Shown here piece by piece: positions 35,200 through 44,549 of a DNA stretch of 64,000 bases. A model generated the notes under the pieces. The model worked only from the letters and a program-made list of their open reading frames with translations, was not told the origin of the DNA and did no database searches. Positions within the stretch are counted from its first letter, which is position 1; every line of letters starts with the position of its first letter. The stretch is from contig JAVGWX010000005.1 in NCBI GenBank assembly GCA_036924085.1, forward strand, positions 37,479,983 through 37,543,982, written 5' to 3'. The position numbers and the translations under genes were made by a program. The DNA is from Ariolimax columbianus (taxonomy: Eukaryota; Mollusca; Gastropoda; Stylommatophora; Arionidae).

Positions 35200-35614
35200 C
35201 GAGGGACGTTCAAGTCAAACCGGGACTTTTTTGTTTGTTGGGAAAAAATATTTTTTTCTCAAGTAGTCAAGATGAATGCACTTATCAAAGCGTTTAAGTA
35301 ATGCTTGAAAAGGTTCAGAGTAGAAAGATTTGTCAGTATGTCTGAACCAATTCAGGACAGCCTGTTTCACTTTTGCCGCAGGTTTCAAGCCTTCATTCAC
35401 TAGAAACTTCATCACAACACGCTATTACTTGCAAGCACTAACAGTGTTGTGCACCATTTTTTTTCATCTGTCACGTGACTGGCCCAAGGCAAGTGAGCCA
35501 CCTAGCAGTAATAGGACACAAGTTCCCCTAACTAATGATAGTAATTCCAGCACGCTTTAACCCATTCAGATAGAACTAGAACAAATAGTTCCGGTTTGAT
35601 TTGAACGCCCCTCA
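35200..35614 (-). mobile_element. Internally deleted mariner-type transposon (415 bp)
   Basis: Terminal inverted repeats cgagggacgttcaagtcaaa (left) and tgaggggcgttcaaatcaaa (right, reverse complement) match at 24 of the first 28 positions. The element is flanked by TA on both sides (35198-35199, 35615-35616), the target duplication of Tc1/mariner elements. The minus strand from about 35390 to 35215 encodes the C-terminal end of a mariner transposase (KQAVLNWFRHTDKSFYSEP, then FQALLKRFDKCIHLD). The HTH domains and the D,D34D catalytic core are absent, so it could move only with a transposase supplied elsewhere. Confidence 0.9.
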
Positions 35615-35616
35615 TA

Positions 35617-35984
35617 AGAAATTATTCAGTCCCAGGCTCTGCCAATTTTCAAAGTATTCACATAATTTCCAGCAGTATTTGCTACAAGACAATTGTACAA
35701 TTAGACATGAGCGAAATAAGGCCCATTTATCATACATTCTGACTTCTCAGAGAACATTGAGAAATATATACATGAATAAAAACGTCAAAAAAGTGTAAAC
35801 ACAATCTGAACAATAATTCTAATGACTACGTAAGAGACCTAAGCATCAACACATAGACCGTCTCAAACATCAGCAAAGAATGTATCCATCAAATAATTAA
35901 AACAATAACAAAATGTGTGTGTTTTGCAATCCACAAAATTTGCAGTTCATATTATATGTTCACTCGCTTTTCGTTAATTTGTTG
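35617..35984. other. Unassigned AT-rich stretch
   Basis: No supported feature. Confidence 0.5.
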
Positions 35985-36165
35985 TGCATGTCCCAGCCCT
36001 AGCGTGAGCTGGCTGTAGCCGGGAGGAAGATTTATTTTTTAGTGGGCTAGGCTCGAGCAGCTTATTACTCCGCTGTGTTGCGGCAATCGCCGCAAAGGGT
36101 GGAAAACCGATATGCTAGTCCATCTTAATAGATTCAAACCACAACCTACTGTAGATACACGCCAT
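35985..36165 (-). repeat. Interspersed repeat R3, partial copy
   Basis: Shares aggctcgagcagcttattac-type sequence, ggaaaaccgatatgctagtc and catctta.tagattcaaac with R3 at 56765 (same strand) and with the reverse complement of 23062-23395. Confidence 0.7.
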
Positions 36166-36598
36166 CTGACTTACGGGGAAACGTCACATTCCACAGCTTA
36201 CTTAATAACGCAAATTACACGTGTCAACTATCAGTGCAACTATAATAGCGTGTTCGGGAAACAAAGATGTAAATGCAGTTGGTTTCAGGGCAGGATTCTG
36301 TGAATGGATCACTTTCAACAGTGATGTGTTGTGTTTTGTACCTTACATTTGTTTTATTTCTCTGTGTGGAGCATGGATTGATTATAAACATTGGTACAGG
36401 ATGAGCTCCGTTATTTAGTCAGCCTTGGAGTTTGACATTTCATGTGGATTTTCCCGGTGAATCAGACGGCCTATTTAAAGTAGGCCATGCTCAAACATTA
36501 TATCAAAGTAGCAAGGTATTATTTGTCATTCGAATGTGTTGTTTACGGCATACACATATAATATATATGTGCTGATTTGTACCGTCCTCTATCTACAG
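36166..36598. other. Unassigned stretch
   Basis: Short open frames 36112-36303 and 36221-36418 lack recognisable domains. Confidence 0.45.
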
Positions 36599-37085
36599 TC
36601 ACCTTCATCACTTGAAGTAGTTATTCTCACCTTCATCACTTGAAGTAGTTAGTTATTCTCATTTCTGTTGTCCCATGTCACTGATGATCATTTGCCTGAA
36701 AGTAAGGTAGGTTGTAATGCGGGGCAGTAATTGACACCTACTCGTTTCTGTTGTCCCATGTCACTGATGATTATTTGCCTGAAAGTAAGGTAGGTTGTAA
36801 TGCGGGGCAGTAATTGACACCTACTCGTTTCTGTTGTCCCATGTCACTGATGATCATTTGCCTGAAAGTAAGGTAGGTTGTAATGCGGGGCAGTAATTGA
36901 CACCTACTCGTTTCTGTTGTCCCATGTCACTGATGATCATTTGCCTGGAAGTAAGGTAGGTTGTAATGCGGGGCAGTAATTGACACCTACTCGTTTCTGT
37001 TGTCCCATGTCACTGATGATCATTTGCCTGGAAGTAAGGTAGGTTGTAATGCGGGGCAGTAAATGACACCTATTCATTTCTGTTG
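36599..37085. repeat. 83-bp tandem repeat, about 5 copies
   Basis: The unit with tcgtttctgttgtcccatgt, cactgatgatcatttgcctg, aaagtaaggtaggttgtaat and gcggggcagtaattgacacc repeats at exactly 83 bp (36742, 36825, ...). A 25-bp duplication (ttctcaccttcatcacttga) precedes it at 36595-36650. Confidence 0.95.
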
Positions 37086-37584
37086 TTTGAAAATGTGTTT
37101 CTTCACGCCATCGTGCATCCTCGTCATTGCCAAAAGAAACATCGATGAATGACACTAATGGTTCATCTATTCATAGACTATTTATTGGTAATTAACTTTC
37201 TGGCCACCATATTCACACAAAAAAAAAGAAACACGTGACCACACTGCAGGTGCCTTCCGGTTATGAAGCGAGTGGGTTTTGACAGTTCAAGATGACCAAC
37301 ATTCCTGACAGAGATTTTCAGAGAACTAACCACCTCCTTCGCTACGTCGGCGGTCATCATCTGGAGTGTACCCAAGCTCTGGTTCACAAGCTTTCTTTCG
37401 GCTTGTATAGTTTTCATTCACCTTCTTTCTGTGGTCAATAATTTGTCTTGTCATGGAATCCAAGTGAATGGTAACGTTGTGTGCTCTAAGGACAAATCAT
37501 TTTCAAGTGTTGTGCCGGTGTGGAGTTGATGATCGATTCCTCCCACAGCCATATATTATAGAACCTTGACAACATTTCAAATAC
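37086..37584. other. Unassigned stretch
   Basis: No supported feature. Confidence 0.5.
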
Positions 37585-37800
37585 TCTATGTTTATACATC
37601 ACATCCCATTCAAATAATCATGTTATAAAATTCAATTTTTTCTTTTTATCCATCACATCCAGACTATCATGTCAAAACTTATATGTTCCCTGTTTACCCA
37701 TCTCATTCCATCCAGACTATCATGCCAACACTTCATATGTTCTCTGTTTACTAATCTCGTCCCGTCTCACCCGAACTATCATATCATCACATATTCTGTA
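37585..37800. repeat. Degenerate 53-59 bp repeat, about 4 copies
   Basis: Segments like catcacatccagactatcat followed by atgttc.ctgtttac recur at irregular 53-59 bp spacing. Confidence 0.65.
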
Positions 37801-38217
37801 TCTGCCACCAATCGCTACCGTTATCACACGACTTCACGGACCTTCCTTTCGGAGTCTGCGCCAAATAAAAACTGCGATTTTAACCAAATTTATTAGCATT
37901 GATGTACTTTCGGTCGATTCTTTTTAACTTCCCAGTAGATAAATATAACATTTCGGAGCAACTACATTTCTGTCGCCGCCAGGAACACAGTTGAGTTAAG
38001 CCAACGAGTTAGTGCAACGAGTGCTTAGTCATTTGTCTTAGAAGCTGTTTACACAAAAATGTGCTCTGCTGTTAGTATGAGATCTGAAATGTGTAAACAC
38101 TCAGGCATATTTGCTAGAAATGTTGATATGACTGCTTTATTTTTTTATGCATTCACAAACTATCAAGTGATATTGATGATGTTTATTTATATATATATAT
38201 TTTTATTTTTTATTTTT
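37801..38217. other. Unassigned stretch
   Basis: No supported gene. A short T/A-rich tract at 38180-38215 abuts the SINE tail. Confidence 0.45.
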
Positions 38218-38426
38218 GCGATCGCCTTATTTTTCTATTCCACAAGGCGGTGTTCGTTGCACTGTGGTATTCATTTTGCGCCTGTCTGCCTAGTGCATTC
38301 TACTTCAGCATGCATTTTATGTAAGGGCCTGCTTCCTCCATAATTTTTTAAGGGTTTGCTTCCCCAGGGTAACGGCAACCTTAGATTTGTGAGCCGTGTC
38401 ACTAACCACTACCCCACGCCGTCCCC
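38218..38426 (-). mobile_element. SINE family S1, copy 2
   Basis: Minus strand from 38426: ggggacggcgtggggtagtg. Box A is preserved, but the box B region is deleted (the usual GGTTCGAT.. stretch is missing between the head and the gttaccctgggg part). The 3' end aaaaataaggcgatcgcaaa is followed by an A/T-rich tail. Confidence 0.82.
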
Positions 38427-38579
38427 TTTTTTGTTTATATTATATCATTCTTTATTTATCATATCTGATATACACCATCTCAGGGTATTGTTAACTTCAC
38501 TGTAGATGGCTCACAGTCTGGCTCTTGCGAATTAGAAACTGCTATTACAGTTACAAGCTCTGAATATCCATCGGTGTTG
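38427..38579. other. Unassigned spacer
   Basis: No feature recognised. Confidence 0.4.
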
Positions 38580-38589
38580 TACTTGTCAC

Positions 38590-38705
38590 ATATGTTTAGT
38601 TTTCTTCTAGTATAGTGAAGAAGGCCCAAATCTGTTTAGTTTTCTTCTAGTATAGTGTAGAAGGCCCAAATCTGTTTAGTTTTCTTCTAGTTTAGTAAAG
38701 AAAGT
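38590..38705. repeat. About 40-bp tandem repeat, 3 copies
   Basis: tgtttagttttcttctagta plus tagtg.agaaggcccaaatc occurs three times, the last copy diverged. Confidence 0.85.
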
Positions 38706-38714
38706 CAACATATA

Positions 38715-39045
38715 TTATTGAACTTCACGTCTTTATACTTGTTTAGAAGACTCTGCAGAATCTCTATACAACCAGTTTCGTTTTCATTCACTTGATCTAA
38801 AAATCAATATGCGCATTCAATCTATTCTTGAACGCGTTAATTGATTCTGCCTAAACTATTTCCCGTGGCAATACATTTCAAGCATTTATCACTCTCTGCT
38901 AAAATTTTTTTTTTCCTAGTATCTACACTAGACCTTTCTTTAATTAATTTGTGACTGTGCCCTCTTGTTCTTGTAGGTGGCTGTAGTTTGAAAACAACTT
39001 GTTATACAGGTAGTCCAATTGAAATGTTGATGAACTGTTACGAGT
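38715..39045 (-). mobile_element. 5'-truncated 3' end of the CR1-like LINE
   Basis: The reverse complement matches the last 300 bp of the plus-strand LINE at 55480-55785. Shared landmarks are agaagactctgcagaatctc, accagtttcgttttcatt-type sequence, catttcaagcatt and gccctcttgttcttgtaggt. It covers only the C-terminal codons and 3' end, as expected from incomplete reverse transcription. It lies just downstream of the receptor gene. Confidence 0.8.
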
Positions 39046-39163
39046 TCTCCTTCGTGTGCCAAATGGAAATCAGGAAACTAAATGTTAAAACCACAAAATA
39101 AGGCATTGAATATTGAATCGACTCGAGCAACTAATGAAACATTCCAATCACGGCATACATGTA

Positions 39164-40549
39164 TTATATGGCCCTCGTTTTCTGTCTGCACAGTAAACCC
39201 TTTAAGGAACGCCTGAACGCTGGGTTCATGAACGCGTAGATGATTGGATTCACAATGTGATTACTGAAGTAGGCATAAAACACGATGACATTAAATCTGA
39301 TCACTTTGAACGCCATCAGCCACGACGGCAGGTAGGCAATCACAAAGGCAACTGTGACCACAAAAAGCATGATGGCTGTCCTAATATTAGCCAGAAAGTA
39401 TTTGTCCCGGATGCAGCCGTTGTTTGAGTTGTCCCCTCTTTGTGGAGCAAGTTGTTGCTGATCTTCTTGTTTTGATTGTTGATTATGTAGCAAGTGCTGG
39501 TTCTGTTGCTGAAGTTGCTGGTTTATTGTGGATGAACCGCGGATGCTCTTCTCTTTCGTTCCGTTGGGCATGTCTGCCAGTGCAATGCTCTTGTCAGGAG
39601 ACTCATTCAACATCGTTTGATTCTCTGTTATGGAGACCTCTTGCGTCATTGTCATCTTTGATCGAGCTGCAAGCCTGCGAGACCGCCTTACGAGAACTGA
39701 GCGGTATATCATAATGTATAAAACAAACACAACAGAGAAGCAGACCAAGAAACTTGATGAGTAGATGGTCTGATACGTGCGCCGGAAGTAGTCAGAAAAC
39801 AGAATCTGATTGGACAAGCAGTGCCCGGTGTAGATATATGATTCGTTGAACGGGTGCTCTTGGATGCATACCGTCTTGTAGAGCTCTACAATGGCGCCCA
39901 TTAGCCGCTCAGTAAACTCAGCCTCGTAATTGGAATGATTAACATACTTATTCTCTAGAAGGGATAAAAAACTGGTGACGTTGTTCATACTATCGGTAAC
40001 TGCCTTTTCCATGGGGTCAGGCGTGACTTGACTTCTCTGTAAAGTACCAATGTCCAGGTAAACGCCATAAAACATTGCAGTGATTACACCAATAACCACA
40101 GCGCCACTTAGCAACGCAAACACCGAATTCCGAGCTCTAATAGAGTCTAAGACATGGGAATGAGGTCGACAAATGCAGATATACCTATCAATGGCAATTG
40201 CGACCATAATGAAGACCGAGAACGGGACTGTACATGTTATGACAAAGTAGTACAGCTTACAAGAAAAGTCTGTGGATATCTGATAATTTAATCCCTCAAC
40301 AACCATGGTGTAAGGCATTCCCACTGCAGAGGTCACAAGGTCGATGCCGGCAAGGGCGATAATGAAGACAGTGGATGAAAGTTTATTCCTTTTCCTAACG
40401 TAGACGTAAAGAACAAGCGAGTTTCCGAGGAGCCCAAGCACGCTGAAGCACGCGAGCATGCTGATGAGGGCCTTGACTGGCCGTGGTGGAATGCGAGAAC
40501 TTAGGTACTCTTCTACCATGGCTTCGTTCAAGTCTTCACAGGATGTCAT
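39164..40549 (-). CDS. Orphan rhodopsin-family (class A) GPCR, 461 residues
   Basis: A plasma-membrane receptor that should couple an extracellular ligand to heterotrimeric G proteins; the ligand is unknown. I start at the ATG at 40549 because a strong splice acceptor precedes it; an in-frame ATG at 40639 would add 30 residues. Seven hydrophobic segments fit TM1 28-51 (GNSLV, Asn43), TM2 60-82 (LAGIDL, Asp70), TM3 98-123 (Cys97, IAIDRYICIC with DRY at 121-123), TM4 142-162, TM5 262-285, TM6 390-413 (AYLP, Pro408) and TM7 420-440 (NPIIY at 434-438). Helix 8 (FRRSLKGLLC) follows. Sequons are at Asn190, Asn205 and Asn235 in a roughly 95-residue second extracellular loop. The third cytoplasmic loop is about 100 residues and Gln-rich. 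Oddities: no Trp in TM4, no Pro in TM5, and AYLP in place of CWxP. Best guess is a lophotrochozoan peptide-receptor-like orphan. A class A GPCR is near certain, the subfamily is not. Confidence 0.95.
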   Translation of the reverse strand: MTSCEDLNEAMVEEYLSSRIPPRPVKALISMLACFSVLGLLGNSLVLYVYVRKRNKLSSTVFIIALAGIDLVTSAVGMPYTMVVEGLNYQISTDFSCKLYYFVITCTVPFSVFIMVAIAIDRYICICRPHSHVLDSIRARNSVFALLSGAVVIGVITAMFYGVYLDIGTLQRSQVTPDPMEKAVTDSMNNVTSFLSLLENKYVNHSNYEAEFTERLMGAIVELYKTVCIQEHPFNESYIYTGHCLSNQILFSDYFRRTYQTIYSSSFLVCFSVVFVLYIMIYRSVLVRRSRRLAARSKMTMTQEVSITENQTMLNESPDKSIALADMPNGTKEKSIRGSSTINQQLQQQNQHLLHNQQSKQEDQQQLAPQRGDNSNNGCIRDKYFLANIRTAIMLFVVTVAFVIAYLPSWLMAFKVIRFNVIVFYAYFSNHIVNPIIYAFMNPAFRRSLKGLLCRQKTRAI

Positions 40550-40558
40550 GTTGTCAGA

Positions 40559-40597
40559 CCTGCGAAAGAGAACAAATCGAGAGATTTCATTAGTGGA
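40559..40597 (-). other. Predicted 3' splice acceptor upstream of the GPCR start
   Basis: The minus strand reads ctaatgaaatctctcgattt then gttctctttcgcag, followed by gtctgacaac and the ATG. The layout is a CTAAT branch-point-like motif, a pyrimidine-rich tract and AG ten bases before the start codon. It suggests that a non-coding or short-coding 5' exon lies upstream (higher coordinates) and that the 30 codons before this ATG are intron. Confidence 0.6.
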
Positions 40598-40739
40598 TAA
40601 TCTCACTCTTAAACTACATAAAATAACATAATAAAACATTAATGTTTATTAAAATATCATTAGAATAATGTTTTTCTTACAATAATGTTTTTGTTATAGA
40701 AATAAGTTAAGCTATTCTAGTTAGTTAGTTAGTTAGTCG

Positions 40740-41130
40740 TTCGATCATCTTCATTGCACTCTTTGGGGCAAGTCCGTACACGCTCAGATCTCATCTTCAG
40801 TTTGTCTGCCAGCACGTTCCGGTTTTGTGCTTGTTTACCAGACGTCTTTGGATCCCCGTGTGGTGTTCCTTCCTAGACGCCCCTCGTTTTACGCCCAATT
40901 CAACCAGTCGAGCCAAGGACGTAGAGCCTGGATCAGCTCCCGAATATTCCTTCAAGCCGATTTCCCTAACGGCGTTTAGGATATCGGCTCGGTCCATTGA
41001 TCTCCCGCCCTCCACCACAGCTGTACTCGCCAACCTATCTGCTCGATCCATTGATCTCCCGCCCTCCACTATAGCTATACTCGCCAACCTATCAGCTGTC
41101 TCGTCCCCTTCGACACCTGTTTTTAACTTG
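40740..41130 (-). pseudogene. LINE RNase H tail with in-frame 54-bp duplication
   Basis: The minus strand encodes KTGVEGDETADRLAS, the terminal RNase H helix (normally HAG..GNERADRLA). Then come AIVEGGRSMDRAD, a repeat of the same 18 residues, and ILNAVREIGLKEYSGAD, LARLVELGVKRGASRKEHH and QRRLVNKHKTGT. After a frameshift, SERVRTCPKECNEDD (a zinc-like Cys pair) ends the module. The duplication unit (ccattgatctcccgccctcc at 40994 and 41048) is exactly 54 bp, which keeps the frame. No polymerase is attached. Confidence 0.82.
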
Positions 41131-41261
41131 ATAAGAGTAACAGAGCCACAAACAGCTCAATAGCAAGCGGAATCACCGCTTTCGTCCGCCTCTCCACTCG
41201 TCCAACTTTGTGAAATTCGACTCTGCATGCGTACGTTTGCCCTGAACTCGAACCATTTTGA

Positions 41262-41395
41262 AGCTGGACGATGATGATGTGAAGGAGGACGATGATGATG
41301 TGAAGGAGGACGATGATGATGTGAAGGAGGACGATGATGATGGGAAGGAGGACAATGATGATGTGAAGGAGGACGATGATAATATGAAGGAATTG
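41262..41395. repeat. 21-bp tandem repeat, about 6 copies
   Basis: gatgatgatgtgaaggagga plus c, near perfect. It opens acidic (DDDVKED) plus-strand and Ser/His/Pro-rich minus-strand frames that I regard as artefacts. Confidence 0.93.
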
Positions 41396-42049
41396 ATAGA
41401 AATCCACAAGAATTATCTGAATACTGAAGAACTCCAAGAATCGCACAGGTAGCAGCAACAAGAAATGACTGAGGCACTTTGTTCTTCAAAGAAAGACACA
41501 TTAGTATGATGAGTTCTTCCACTACAGAATAAGGAACTCTTTCACAATTGAGACAAAAAAGTAAGCCTCGTGAAAAAATGGCATCCTAACATTGCAGTAG
41601 CAAGCAGTAGCACAACCCTATTTAATGATAATGTTGTTGACTAGTTTAGAAAATTGGCAAAGACAGGCAGCTTGGGAAAAGTTTCCATTGGTTTTATATA
41701 TTTTATGTCCGATTTTATGCGCTTTAAATATTTTTAAATAAAGAATTATTTGGTGTCTGGAACGGACTTATCCAACTTATATTATTTTTGTGTGGAAAAT
41801 TGGTTCAGGATATAAATAGCAATTTGAAGAACCTCTCGGAATGAATTGTGTACCATACTTCTTACTCCTGCTGTACCAATCTGCGCGAATTCTTTCTTCG
41901 GAGAATTAGTTAAACAATCCTAGCAGCTTCCTGTTACTAAATTTAATAAAAAAAATACTTCTTTCCATTGATGTGTCAAACATTCCTTCAAGGAATATAT
42001 AAAAAAATCCTACAAAATTAATTAATATATTTGACATATATGTCAAACA
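41396..42049. other. Unassigned AT-rich stretch
   Basis: No supported feature. Confidence 0.5.
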
Positions 42050-42140
42050 CATTCCGTTCTCTGGACTACATTCTGCTACTTAAGACCTTTCAGGTTTTGG
42101 TAGGTGAAGATTGAGAACGAACGAAGCCAAGCCAAGCCAT
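42050..42140. repeat. Interspersed repeat R5, copy 2
   Basis: Matches 16396-16485 (attccgttctctggactaca, ttctgctacttaagacctt, attgagaacgaacgaagcca) in the same orientation. Confidence 0.75.
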
Positions 42141-42286
42141 TTAATAATAAATTCATTAAAAGTGTGCAGTTTACAGGATGTTTGCATTTCGCATCCAAAA
42201 TGTCGAGAAATAACAATAGGTAACTGGCATCAGCAATCTAGCTATTTGTAAAGGTGAAGGTCAGTCCTATTGCAATAATTGCAGTC

Positions 42287-42500
42287 GGGGACCTAGATAA
42301 CACTTCCTGTACTAAACCGCAGCCTATGTGATGTGGGGTGGCCAGCTACCTTCGTTGTTGTTTTTTACCTCCTAACGCATACGTTAGGTACCCATTTACA
42401 GCTGGGTCGACTGGAGTAGCGGTCGTACCAGGCACAAACCACTGTCTGGACTTTATTGTCCGTCCGTGAACTCGAATTCCTGCTCACTGTCGACTAGGCT
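42287..42500 (-). mobile_element. SINE-like family S3, copy 2
   Basis: Minus strand from about 42500: aacgagtagcctagtcgaca (box A-like TAGCCTAGTCGACAGTG), then gaattcgagttcacggacgg (box B-like CGAGTTCAC). The core tccagtcgacccagctgtaa and the tail gctggccaccccacatca plus taggctgcggtttag follow. It matches 30752-30945 on the plus strand. The core GGTACCCATTTACAGCTGGG (plus strand) also appears near S6 and at 43598. Confidence 0.75.
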
Positions 42501-42869
42501 ACTCGTTCCACAATTGTATATATAAATTGAAATGTAAACCACAAAAATACATTTCTCCGGTAAGGATGAATAATCTCTACCGCTATTGTTAGTTATCATG
42601 CCCACGCGCAGTCAGAATCAGAATCAGAATAAAAGCTGTTAGTGTATTGCGAGATGTCATGTCAACATGTATAGTAGAATATCGTTGCAATAATTAGCGT
42701 GTAATTGGCTCTTTCCGTCTTGTCAGACGATGGTAATTACGCTTTGAAAAAAGGGATGTAACTACCAATCCATGACGGTAACGAATGTGACTCATTAGAC
42801 CAATTGGAGCAGAGAACCGTCTTCTGCGGTGAGTGCAAGGAAAGTCTTGTCTTCTCAAACGCTTAGTCC
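42501..42869. other. Unassigned stretch
   Basis: Contains a short (cagaat)n run at 42610-42630. No gene supported. Confidence 0.45.
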
Positions 42870-43295
42870 TTAGCCTATCCGCAATCAGTATGTCTTTTGT
42901 CTGTATTCTATGCTTAATCCTGCCCTTCTACGTAACATGGTCAATGACGTCCTATTCCCATGAATCCCAATCGATGCCCGCATCATTCATATCCCGCTTG
43001 CATACATCCTTGTATTGAAGTAGTGGCCGGCTTCGAGACCTTTCCTCATCTGTAATTTCCCATAGAAAAGATCATTTGGTATTCTGGCATCATCCATACT
43101 CCGAATGTGTCCCAGCCACCTGAGCCTTCGAAGACTAAGCATGGAAAAGATCGTGACAGTGCCTGTTCTCTCCAACACCTCTGCGTTGGTGATCTTGTCC
43201 TGCCACTCAAGCCCCAGAATTCTTCGCATGTACCTCGCATGGAGCTGGTTAACCACCTCTCCTGTTGCGTGTTGGCAGACTTTGCCTCACTGACA
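42870..43295 (-). pseudogene. LINE C-terminal remnant (LRRLRWLGHIRSMDD type)
   Basis: The minus strand encodes MVNQLHARYMRRILGLEWQ, DKITNAEVLERTGT, FSMLSLRRLRWLGHIRSMDD and ARIPNDLFYGKLQ, then diverged YFNTRMYA. This is the standard C-terminal module after the reverse-transcriptase thumb. 43256-42987 stays open for 89 codons, after which stops accumulate. The polymerase is not attached. Confidence 0.88.
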
Positions 43296-43596
43296 TAATT
43301 AGCGTGTATATCGCTTTTCAGCCATTGATTTCGACATAGCTGCTAAAGGTGATAGCGGGAAACGCCAGAAGCAAGACCTCACACACTGCCAGTGTTACGG
43401 TTATCAGCACAGTCAAAGACAGAGCTCGTGTCCAATATCGCAGAAGGAAACCATTCACTCATGAACTTACTTTACAAATGTATAGATACTACATATCATA
43501 CACTGCTGTCGGAGTTGAGGTGCTGAGAGACTACATCTTATTTGTAAGGTTTGGGTTGTCAAATCCCTTTCTCGTTACCTGTCATTCCCCAACAGT
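43296..43596. other. Unassigned spacer
   Basis: No recognised feature. The open frame 43349-43771 (140 codons) overlaps the LINE 3' end on the other strand and is unsupported. Confidence 0.45.
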
Positions 43597-43895
43597 AGGT
43601 CCGGCACCCATTTACAACTCTGTCGACTGGAGGGTACCGCTATTACAACCAGTTTCATTTACATTTACTTGCTCTAAAAATCTATGCGTTTCCAATCTAT
43701 GTTTTACATTAATTGTCCCTGCCTCCACTACTTTCTGTGACAATGCATTCCAAGCATTCCTCTCTGACTAAAATATAATTTCATAATATCTAATCTGGAC
43801 TTTTCTTTAGTTAATTTGTAGTTATGCCCTCTTGTTCTTGTAGGGGGTTGTATTTTTAAAATAAACCAACTTGTTATAGTCTAATTTATCAAACA
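43597..43895 (-). mobile_element. CR1-like LINE 3' end joined to a SINE core
   Basis: 43645-43890 matches, in reverse complement, the C-terminal and 3' part of the LINE at 53797-55785 (atgccctcttgttcttgtag, acaatgcattccaagcatt, ccagtttcatttacatt). At 43597-43645, instead of the expected LINE 3' tail, lies cacccatttacaactctgtc plus gactggagggtacc, a variant of the S3/S6 core. Confidence 0.72.
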
Positions 43896-44030
43896 CAAGG
43901 ATGTACACCCGATGTTGATATGCTTATCTTTGATGCCTTCAATTTCCTATCAATTAGTTTAGTCGAAGAATCAACGCCATTGCACACGGTGTAACCCATT
44001 AGTGCTCTGTGCCTCTCCATATTTTTTCGA
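43896..44030. other. Unassigned spacer
   Basis: No feature recognised. Confidence 0.4.
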
Positions 44031-44032
44031 GA

Positions 44033-44195
44033 GTCTCAACACATTTCAAGAACTCTGTAGCACATTTCACGAACTCTGTAGCACATTTCACGAACTCTGT
44101 AGCACATTTCACGAACTCTGTAGCACATTTCAAGAAATTTGTAGCACATTTCACGAACTCTGTAGCACGTTTCACGAAACCTGTAGCACCGACAA
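44033..44195. repeat. 21-bp tandem repeat, about 7-8 copies
   Basis: cacatttcacgaactctgta plus g repeats. Three forward or reverse frames stay open as a result (for example FHELCST and KCATEFV repeats) and are not genes. Confidence 0.94.
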
Positions 44196-44549
44196 GGATC
44201 CCGTAATAAATTGGGTAGATTTTTAACATAAATGTGTATTTTGTGAAATTCACAATTCCTATCAGTCAGTTACCAGTTTACTGCTGTGATGTCTGACCGC
44301 ACCACAACATGTATTACCACTTTAGAATGTCGAGTTCGCCTATTCGCCGCCTTGTCTTCCGTAACTGAAAATCAGATGCTCATTTACAGTTGTGTGGCTT
44401 GGAAAGTGGCTCGACAAAGGAACAGACGGGGTCTCTGTGCTACGAGAAACAAACGTTCTTGATTCGGGTATAACTTCCAGTAACAATAAAGGTCCATTGA
44501 CCCAAGGTCAAGTCCGGAGCTATATCACGTCAGGTCATCTCGTAACCGG
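44196..44549. other. Unassigned stretch
   Basis: At 44372-44400, gctcatttacagttgtgtgg may be a decayed core of the S3 type. Otherwise nothing is recognised. Confidence 0.4.

Noticed and set aside
39424..39714. 96-codon plus-strand frame
   Set aside because: Antisense shadow of the GPCR coding region.
41258..41452. Acidic DDDVKED repeat protein
   Set aside because: Short 21-bp tandem repeat. No start context or neighbouring exon signals, and the opposite strand is equally open.
43349..43771. 140-codon open frame as host gene
   Set aside because: Its 3' half lies over the antisense of a LINE 3' end, and no domain is recognised.
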